In this document: positions 56,470 to 64,000 of the stretch, piece by piece
How the letters are laid out: each line of letters starts with the position of its first letter
How positions within the stretch are numbered: the stretch's first letter is position 1
Source: Poindextera sp963719975
Lineage (GTDB): Bacteria; Pseudomonadota; Alphaproteobacteria; Caulobacterales; Caulobacteraceae
Direction: 5' to 3'
DNA length: 64,000 nt
NCBI GenBank assembly: GCA_963719975.1
Contig: CAVRED010000008.1
Location: forward strand, 186,001-250,000
Translations under genes and position numbers: made by a program
Notes under the pieces: generated by a model
Database searches by the model: none
Told to the model about the DNA's origin: nothing
The model's input: only the letters and a program-made list of their open reading frames with translations

Positions 56470-58931
56470 ATGGCGCAAGAGACAGCCGGGACTGGCCTCG
56501 CCGCAACGGGCAAGGCGGAGGGCGGCGCGCCAGGAAAGGTCACCGTTCCGATCGCGGAGGCGCTCGAAACGGCCGCCAAGCTCTACCTTTCGGGCCAGGT
56601 GCTGAGGGCCGAGTCGGTGTGTCACCAGATCATCGCCACCAGGCCCGGCATGCCGGACGCGCACAACATGCTCGGCGTGATCCTGAACGCGCGCGGGCAG
56701 CCCGAGGCGGCGGTCAAGTCGATCAGCCTGGCGATCCGCCTGAGCCCGAACACCCCAAGCTACTATTCGAACCTGGGCGAGGTCGAACGCCAGCGCGGCA
56801 ACCTCGACGAGGCGCAGGCCGCGCTCGCTAAGGCGCTCGAGCTCAATCCGCAGTCGGCCGAGGCTTACAGCAACCTCGGGATCGTGCATTTCGACCGCAA
56901 GGAGTTCGAGGAGTCCGCCGCCTGCTACGAAAGGGCGGTTGCGTTGCAGCCCGACTTCCCCGAGGCGCACAACAACCTGGGCAACGCCTATCGTGCTCTT
57001 GAGCGGCGCAAGGAGGCGCTCGCCTGCTACCAGCGGGCGGTCACCCAGCGGGATGGCTATGCAGAGGCCTACAACAACATGGCCGCCTCGCTGCGCGATG
57101 CGCAGGACTTCGAGTCGGCCGAGCACGCCTATCGCAAGGCTATCACGCAGAAGCCCGGCTACATCGATGCCTACAACAATCTGGCGATCATGCTCGCCGG
57201 CCTCGATCGCACCGACGATGCCCTGCGGCTGCTCGGCGACGCGCTCGCCCTCGATGAAAAGCACGTGCCGACCCTGCTCAACGTCGCCCGCGTGCAGCTG
57301 AAGCGCGGCGCTCACGCCGTCGCCGAACAGGCCGCGACGATCGCGCGCGACATCGAGCCGGAGAAGGCCGAGACCTATGTGGTGCTGGCAGACATCCAGC
57401 ACGAGCTGGATCATCCCGAAGAGGCGCTTCGTTTCATCGAGCACGCGATCGAGCTCGAGCCCGAGGCCGCCGACGTCCGCAGCTTCCATGGGGTGCTGCT
57501 GAAGTCCGTCGGACGCATGGACGAGGCCCGGCTCGAGGTTCGCAAGGCGATCGAGCTCAATCCCAAGCTGTACTCGGCCTACTCCAATCTCAACGACCTC
57601 GAGACCTTCGGCGCCGACCACGACCTCCTGGCCCAGATGGAGGAAATCATGGCCGACGCGGAGAATCCGGAGGACGAACGCTACATCCCGCTGCACTTCG
57701 CCCTCGCCAAGGCGCTGGAGGATGCGGGCGAATATCCCCGCGCGCTCGAACACTATCGGCATCGGCGCCAAGCTGCGCCGCGACCAGCTGAAGTACGACG
57801 AGCGGGAGACGCTCGGATTCTTCGACCAGATCATGGCCGCTTTCACGCCCGAGACCTTCGAGAACAGACCCTTCGAGGGCAACCCGTCGGCGGCGCCGGT
57901 CTTCATCGTCGGCATGCCGCGGTCCGGCAGCACGCTGGTCGAGCAGGTCCTGCAAAGCCATCCGCAGGTCTTCGGCGCCGGCGAGGTCAAGATCCTGCAT
58001 CGCGCCCTGGGCACGCTGCGCGATCGGTTCCCCTCGATCCCGCAGGTACCCGGCCATGGTCGCGGTGATGGAGCCGGCCCATTTCGAGCAGGTCGCCGAC
58101 TTCTATCTGAGCGAGCTTCTCGCAGCGCGGGCGACGCCACGCGCGTCACCGACAAGCTGCTGACGAACTTCTTCTTCGTCGGGCTCATCCAGCTGCTGTT
58201 CCCCAACGCCAAGATCATCCACACACGGCGCAACCCGGTCGACACCTGCCTCTCCGCCTATACGAAGCTGTTCAAGGACGACATGCCGCACAGCTACGAC
58301 TTCGGCGAACTGGGACGCTACTATCGCAAGTACGAGGAGGTGATGGCCCACTGGGAGAAGGTGCTGCCGCCAGGGGTCATGATGACGGTGGACTACGAGG
58401 ACACCGTCGGCGACCTCGAGCGGGTTGCGCGTGAGCTCGTCGCAGCACATCGGCCTGCCCTGGGACGCCGCCTGCCTCGCCTTCCATACGTCGAAGCGGG
58501 CGGTGAAGACCGCCAGCGTCGCCCAGGTGCGCAAGCCGGTCTACAACACCTCGGTCGAGCGCTGGCGTCGCTACGGCGACGGACTGGCGCCGCTGCTTGA
58601 GGCCCTGCACTACCCGCGGTCGGACGCGCCCGGCCAGGCGGCTGGCGGCGGGCGCAAGGCGCCGCGAGCCGAGCCTCGGGCAGAAGCGCCAGCAACGGCC
58701 AAGGCGACGACCGCCAGGGCGAAGACCGCCAAGGCCCAGCCCGCCAAGCCAGCGCCGGCGCCGGCCAAGACCGCCAAGGCCAAGACGGTCCCGGTCGAGC
58801 CCCAAGCGGCCCAGGCCGGCAAGGCGCGGACCTCTGCGCCCAAGGCCGCCCCAGCCGGGACGGCGAACGCCAAGCGCGAGGCGGCGGGCGCGAAGCCGAA
58901 GCCGCGGAAGGCCGTCTCGCACGCCAGCTGA
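56470..58931 (+). CDS. TPR-sulfotransferase with histone-H1-like tail (frameshifted)
   Basis: About 820 residues. Roughly ten tetratricopeptide repeats (residues 25-430; for example AYNNLGNAYRALERRKEAL and similar) are followed by a sulfotransferase domain: the PAPS 5'-phosphosulfate loop VFIVGMPRSGSTLVEQVLQSHP, TDKLLTNFFFVGLIQLLFPNAKIIHTRRNPVDTCLSAY (3'-phosphate binding) and SVERWRRYGDGLAPL. The C-terminal 80 or so residues are Lys/Ala/Pro/Thr repeats of AKTAKA type. Frame breaks lie near 57755, 58045, 58120 and 58435. TPR-sulfotransferases are common in Caulobacterales, but the substrate is unknown; a surface glycan is plausible here. Confidence 0.85.
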
Positions 58932-58961
58932 GCATGTCGCCCCGCGCCGGACTCGCCGGCC

Positions 58962-59756
58962 ATGGCTGACGCCAGGCCGCCCAGGATTCTCGTCGTCATC
59001 CCGTCGCGGCTGCAGCGCGGGCGCGGCGGGACCTATCTCGTCGAACGGGCGATCCGGTCGATCGCGGCGCAGAAGCCGGCGGTCGCCCTCGAGATGGAGA
59101 TCGCCGTCGGGGTCGACCCCGACGCGGACGTGCCCGAGCGGCTTTCCGCGCCCTTCATCCACATCGTGAAGTCGGCCAGCGCGTCGCAGGCCGGCGCGTT
59201 GAACAGCGCCGCGGCGCGATTCGATCACGACTTCATCGCCTTCCTGGAGGACGACGACGAATGGCGACCGCCGTTCCTCGAGGTCGCGATCCCGGCGCTG
59301 GCCGAGGCGCCGTTCGTCTCGTCGACCCAACTCGAGGTCGCCCCCAACGGCGAGGTGGTCTGCATAAACGACTTTCCGACCCCGTCGGGCTGGATCATGC
59401 GCCGGGCGGTGTGGGAGGCGATCGGCGGATTCGATGAGACCTATCGCTTTCATCTCGACAACGAGTGGCTCGGACGGCTGGCGGACGCCAAGGTCCCGCG
59501 CATCCACCTGGTGGAATCGACCGCTCCGATCCTGCCAGGGCTGCTGCAGGCGCTGAGGCCGCGCCTGCACCGGGCGCTGGCGTTCGGCGGCGGGTGCGTC
59601 ACCTTGCAGCGACACCGGTATCCAGCGCCGCTGGTCCGCCGCATGGTCCACCGAGGGTCCGGCATGGCGCAGATTCAGTTGGACCCGGACAAGCGCGCGG
59701 TGAGCGACGCTGAGAATCAGCGGCTGATCGACCGGTTCGGCCGTGTGCCCTGGTAG
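58962..59756 (+). CDS. Glycosyltransferase family 2
   Basis: A 264-residue GT-A enzyme. RILVVIPSRLQRGRGGTYLVERAIRSI, ALNSAAARFDHDFIAFLEDDDEW (metal motif EDDDEW) and FHLDNEWLGRLADAKVPRIHLVE are typical. It starts 30 bp after the TPR-sulfotransferase and ends 30 bp before the TPR-GT41 gene, giving a three-gene plus-strand operon. No transmembrane segment. The sugar donor cannot be predicted; intact. Confidence 0.85.
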   Translation: MADARPPRILVVIPSRLQRGRGGTYLVERAIRSIAAQKPAVALEMEIAVGVDPDADVPERLSAPFIHIVKSASASQAGALNSAAARFDHDFIAFLEDDDEWRPPFLEVAIPALAEAPFVSSTQLEVAPNGEVVCINDFPTPSGWIMRRAVWEAIGGFDETYRFHLDNEWLGRLADAKVPRIHLVESTAPILPGLLQALRPRLHRALAFGGGCVTLQRHRYPAPLVRRMVHRGSGMAQIQLDPDKRAVSDAENQRLIDRFGRVPW

Positions 59757-59786
59757 GCGTCCGACCCGATCTCCTGAGAGGCCCCC

Positions 59787-61886
59787 ATCCCGGACTCACC
59801 TCCAGCGCATGATCAGGCGATCTTCGCCCGCGCCCTGGCCCTGCATCGGCAGGGCCAGCTGGCCGAGGCGGAGCGCATCTACCGGGCGATCCTGCAGCGC
59901 CAGCCGGCTCACTTCGACGCGCTGCATCTGCTCGGACTGATCGCCGCGCAATCCGGTCATCCGCAAGCCGCCGTCGAGCTGATCGGCCGAGCGATCGCCA
60001 TCGACCCGAGCGTCGCCGACGCGCACAGCAATCTGGCGAAAGCCCTCAACGACCTGAAACGAGCACCAGGAGGCGCTCGCCAGTTGCGAGGCGGCCATCG
60101 CGCTCGCGCCGAACTCGGAAGCGGCTTACGTCAACCGGGGCGACGCGCTCGCCGGTCTTCGGCGTCACGAGGCGGCGCTGGCCAGCTATGACAAGGCGAT
60201 CGAACTGTCGCCCAACTCCGCGATCGCCCACAACGATCGAGGCAACACGCTGCAAGGCTTGCACCGGTACGCTGACGCCGTCGCCAGCTACGGCCGGGCC
60301 CTGGCGATCAACCCCGACTATGCCGACGCCTACATCGGTCGCGGCGTTGCGCTGCAGAAGCTCAAGCGGGGGCAGGAGGCGCTCGCGGACCTTCGAGCGC
60401 GCGATCGCCCTCAATCCCCGGAAAGCCGAAGCGTACAACAACCTCGGCAACCTGCTGGTCGAGCAAAGGCGCTACGACCAGGCGAGCGCCGCATTCGCCG
60501 CCGCCTTGAACGCCAATCCAGGCGTTGGAGTTCGTACGGGGTACGTGGATCCACACGCGGATGAAGGCGTGCGACTGGGCGGGATTGGACGCCTCGCTCG
60601 ACAAGCTCTTGCGCGACATCGAGGCTGGCGGGCGAGTCACGCCTCCCTTTCCGCTGCTGTCCCTGCACACCTCGCTTGAACAGCAGCGGGCGGCCGCTCG
60701 GATCTGGACAGCCGCGACGTTCCCGGGGTCGCCGCCGAGGCCGCGCGCCAGACGGCTCGGCGGCCGGCCGCTGCGAATTGGCTACTTCTCCGCCGACCTC
60801 TTCGACCACGCCACCGCACGGCTCATCGCCGGACTGTTCGAGCAGCACGATCGATCGGCCGTCGAGTCGGTCGCGTTCTCGTTCGGGCCGCCCCGACGGA
60901 GACGCGATGTCAACGCGGGTTGCGGGCGCCGTGGACCGGTTCATCGACGTGCGGGAACGGTCGGACGCGGAGGTCGCCGCACTCGCTCGCGAGCTCGAGA
61001 TCGATATCGGCGTGGACCTGAAGGGCTTCACGACCGACAGCCGGACGGGGATATTCGCGGCGCGGGCCGCCCCGATCCAGGTCAACTACCTCGGCTATCC
61101 GGGAACCATGGCGGCGGACTACATCGACTACCTCATCGCCGACGCGACTGTCATTCCGATCGAGAGCCAGCCCTTCTACGACGAGAAGATCGTCTGCCTG
61201 CCTGGCAGCTACCAGGTCGAACAACTCCAAGCGGACGATCTCCGACCGCGTGTTTAGCCGGCGCGAGTGCGGTCTTCCGGACAAGGGCGTGGTCTTCTGC
61301 TGCTTCAACGCCAGCTACAAGATCAACCCGCGGACCTTCGACGGCTGGATGCGGATCCTGGGCCAGGTCGAGGGCAGCGTCCTTTGGCTTCTCGCGGACA
61401 ACGCGCCGGCGACGTCGAACCTGCGGCGGGAAGCCGAAGCGAGGGCGATCTCGCCAGAACGGCTGGTGTTCGCCGAACGCATGCCTCTCGCCGAGCATCT
61501 GGCCCGGCACCGCCTGGCCGACCTCTTCCTCGACACCAACCCGTACAATGCGCACACGACCGCCAGCGACGCGTTGTGGGCTGGATTGCCGGTATTGACG
61601 CTCATCGGCGACACCTTCGCCGGACGGGTCGGAGCGAGCCTGTTGAATGCGGTCGGTTTGCCCGAGCTGATCACTCCGACGCCGAAAGCGTACGAAGACC
61701 TGGCGGTCGAGCTCGCCCTCAGACCGCAAAAGCTGGCGGGTTTGAAGAGAACAGTTGGCGAGGCAGCGTCTGGCGTCGCCGCTGTTCGATACCGAACGGT
61801 TCGCCAGGCAGTTGGAACGAGCCTATGCGGCGATGGTTGATCGCTACGACGCCGGCTTGCCGCCCGACCACATCGACTTGTCCTAG
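59787..61886 (+). CDS. TPR and GT41 (O-GlcNAc transferase-like, SPINDLY) protein (frameshifted), apparent ATC start
   Basis: About 697 residues. Six or so TPRs (residues 5-230) lead into the GT41 catalytic part: RIGYFSADLFDHATARLIAGLFEQHD, IQVNYLGYPGTMAADYIDYLIAD, VVFCCFNASYKINPRTFDGWMRIL and DLFLDTNPYNAHTTASDALWAGLPVLT. Six single-base insertions (near 60065, 60400, 60525, 60895, 61245 and 61755) break it. In-frame sequence between the stop at 59775 and the TPRs has no ATG, GTG or TTG; the best start is ATC at 59787, 5 bases after GAGAGG. Either a non-canonical AUC start or a miscalled ATG. Probably glycosylates a protein such as flagellin or a surface layer. Confidence 0.85.
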
Positions 61887-62014
61887 TAGCTCGGCTGGCG
61901 ACGCTTTGGCCGCGAACGCGTTATGGGATCATGGTGCGGACTTTGGCAGACAACTTGTCCAAGTCCGACGACGACTCGAGCAATTCTCCAAGCATTCCTC
62001 TCGCGAATCCATCG

Positions 62015-62732
62015 TCATTTTCTAGTTCGATCATTAATTAAACTGACGAATCGTCTCCCGTTATCTGCCCACTTTTGTCGGGAGAACTTTTCCGCATGCG
62101 GATAGTGGAGCCCGAACACATGCTTAGGACCGAACCTCTTCACGGGAAAGCCGAGGGCATGCGCCGCGACGGGCAGCATGTAGTCCCACCACGGCTGCCC
62201 AATCAGGAAGTGCTCATCCAGAAGACCTGGTTCGGAAACCACACAGTCGAGAAATGCGACGGGAAGAACAAAAACGTCGAATCCCGAATCGTAGAGACCC
62301 ATGACCTTCACCGTCCCTGGCCTCTGGGGGTTCTCCCGAACGTCGTGGCGGCGGCCGTAGTAGACGACATCGCCGCTGAGGGTCGGCAGGGCGCTCACCA
62401 GACTGTCGGTGAGCATGATGTCCGAGTTAACGAGCAGGACGTGGCCGTCGGTTCGATCCCTTGCCTCACGAAGGATTTCGACGACCGAGGGCCGCTTCGC
62501 GGTCTGGACCCAGGTTATGTCGGGGTCCGCCGGCGTCGTTCTCGGAAACCGAGAGGATCGGAGCGCCCAGTTTCCGCCAGGATCGGCGGCAGGCCCGGAA
62601 CCAGGACTCGCCAACGTCGAAGCCCTGCAGGTTCGTTCTGTTGGTTGAACCGCCGACGGATGTAAGGACCGCGCCAATCTGCACGCCCGCCGGCGAGGCC
62701 GGCCGGGCAGGTTTGGCCGAGGATCTCGACAT
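62015..62732 (-). CDS. Glycosyltransferase-like protein (frameshifted)
   Basis: About 239 residues. N-terminal frame: AVLTSVGGSTNRTNLQGFDVGESWFRACRRSWRKLGAPILSVSEND. C-terminal frame: ITWVQTAKRPSVVEILREARDRTDGHVLLVNSDIMLTD (DxD-like NSDI), YDSGFDVFVLPVAF and FLIGQPWWDYMLPVAAHALGFPVKRFGPKHVFGLHYPH. One extra base near 62540 splits them. It resembles GT-A-like proteins found in SAM-methyltransferase and glycosyltransferase clusters. Its ATG overlaps the stop of the upstream methyltransferase gene (TGATG), so translation is coupled. AT-richer than most of the window. Confidence 0.7.
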
Positions 62733-64000
62733 CAGATTCCGTCGACCTGTTGAGCAAAGCCGCCCGCATGGTCGTAGTAGGAAGGTTCAAGCGAGACCGG
62801 TGTGAATCCGAGGTGAGTGCGAATGAATTCATCGAGCTCGAAGTACATCGGAGATCCGGAATAACATTCGACAAGCGACATTTCGAGCAAGAGAAGGTCC
62901 ACGTTCGAGATGAGCGTCACCTAGTCCTTCCAACACTCGCTTCTCGTATCCCTGCACGTCAATCTTGACGGCGGAGAACATCTTCATCGCCTCGGGTCGC
63001 AGCAGGTTTGCGGCTTTGGCGACATACACGGACTCGTGGTCGATGGTTTTGGTGGCCGGTTCCGCGCGCAGATGATTGGCGTGCACCTCGAGAATCGATG
63101 AGCTGTATCCATTCTCGGAAATGTTCATTGGGACATAGCCGTCGGCATCGCCCACGCCCTGCCGGGGGGTGACAAGCCAGCGCAGGTCATTCTCCGCATG
63201 CGCCAGCAGATCCGGGAACACGGCGGACTGCGGCTCGACAGAGCAGATGACGCCGCCGTAGCCATGTTTGCGCAGTTTGGAAGCGAACTGACCGCTATTG
63301 CCGCCAACGTCGAGCACGCGGTCGATCGCCGAGGCGATTGAGGTGAAAGGCGAACAGCCGCTCCGAACGCTGATCCAGCTCGACGCTTTCGTTGAAGCTC
63401 CGGGCAACGGCCGGCGGCGCGGGCGGCGCCTCGCGACGGTGCTGCTCTTCGGCGCGCCGGCGATCGGTCGCCGCGCGGTGCAGGTCGTCGAGATCGACGC
63501 CGTACTTCCGGCCGTAGGTCACAACATCCGCGGCCGCGGAATCGGGAGCGAAAACGAACACATCGTTGATGATCCACAGCCGGTGCTTGTCGCTCAGGCC
63601 AGCAAGGGCCTGCATGACGTCAGCAACCATCGGCCAGCTTTCGACGACATGGGGCGCGGGCGGCGGCGCCAGGAAGAGGCGCGCGTCATCGATCAGCACG
63701 ACGGATTGCTCATTGAGGGATCCGATGGCCGCGATCTCAGCGATCAGCGGGCATTCGTAGGCGCGGCCGTCGGTTGGACCCCCGCACCAATGGGCATCGA
63801 GCCAGTATAAAACGCTCTTGTTCGCAAGCTCGCTCGAGAGCGACGTCAAGATCTCAGGCGAGCTGCCGTGGATTGCCTTGACGTGACTGACGTTTGCGAA
63901 CCTCGCTTTCGCATTGTTGAACAGCTCCTCAGCAAGTTCAACGGTGTAGACCTTCTCAAAGTGCGGGGACACTGCCGCTGAGGTATCCCCGCGAAACGTC
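62732..64000 (-). CDS. Two-domain methyltransferase with FkbM domain (partial, frameshifted)
   Basis: Partial; it continues beyond the right edge. At the edge it reads TFRGDTSAAVSPHFEKVYTVELAEELF, a class I methyltransferase start, then VLYWLDAHWCGGPTDGRAYECPLIAEI and IDDARLFLAPPP. A linker rich in charged residues follows, then a second, FkbM-type domain: VLDVGGNSGQFASKLRKHGY, ICSVEPQSAVFPDLL, MFSAVKIDVQGYEKRVLEGL and the C-terminal FELDEFIRTHLGFTPVSLEPSYY. Extra bases near 63335 and 62925 break the frame. Two methyltransferase-type domains in one chain suggest a glycan-modifying enzyme acting twice or with one structural domain. Confidence 0.75.

Noticed and set aside
56392..58245. 617-codon minus-strand open frame opposite the TPR-sulfotransferase
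   Set aside because: Repetitive low-information antisense of TPR repeats with no recognisable domain.
7555..64000. Programmed +1 frameshifting as explanation for the many breaks
   Set aside because: No shared slippery motif was found at the sites compared, the events hit unrelated housekeeping genes, and a few have the opposite sign within G runs, which favours sequencing error.

Overview
The window is GC-rich DNA from an alphaproteobacterium, almost certainly a Caulobacterales member close to Caulobacter or Phenylobacterium. The pointers are a TacA-type sigma-54 regulator with the phosphoacceptor at Asp54, a GapR nucleoid protein, a DgcA-like diguanylate cyclase, FlmA/FlmB-type pseudaminate genes, split pntAA-pntAB-pntB genes, COQ9 and an alphaproteobacterial cytochrome aa3 subunit IV. 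No rRNA, tRNA, IS element or CRISPR array was found.

Layout. 1-22 kb is housekeeping: tandem NrdR-like boxes at the left edge, a hybrid histidine kinase, a persulfide-dioxygenase/rhodanese fusion, scoAB, ubiX, two DUF465 genes, a diguanylate cyclase, purEK, COQ9, rpsU, an ABC-2 exporter pair, transhydrogenase, a hydrolase, oligoendopeptidase F, tacA and pseBC. 22-31 kb holds a secreted S53 (sedolisin) protease beside an orphan secretin, then a GST, mnmC, an Ala/Ser lipoprotein, motA and a lytic transglycosylase. At 31.3-33.3 kb rpmJ is followed by a coupled gapR - small protein - manC block. At 33.3-37.3 kb a phage-derived recombination module (S24-like repressor, Gp157, Bet annealase, HNH protein) separates manC from a mannose isomerase-like gene (37.4-38.6 kb).

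39-64 kb is a surface-glycan and adhesin region. Its core is a 6.8-kb autotransporter whose beta-barrel is joined by a long polyproline linker to an OmpA-like peptidoglycan-binding domain. Around it are two GT41 (SPINDLY-type) glycosyltransferases, several GT-A glycosyltransferases, FkbM-type methyltransferases, a TupA-like ATP-grasp enzyme, a TPR-sulfotransferase with a histone-H1-like tail, and two paralogous small secreted four-cysteine proteins. I regard the autotransporter + GT41 + four-cysteine protein cluster as the best candidate for an undescribed system, possibly a dedicated, glycosylated, cell-wall-anchored adhesin.

A data-quality warning applies throughout. About fifteen genes are broken by frameshifts, and nearly all (roughly 45) have the sign of one extra base, while about three look like a lost base. 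This bias, together with conserved protein sequence on both sides of each break, points to uncorrected sequencing errors rather than real pseudogenes. Those genes are annotated as single spans. Two genes (rpsU and the TPR-GT41 gene) show ATC where an ATG start is expected, right after a good ribosome binding site.
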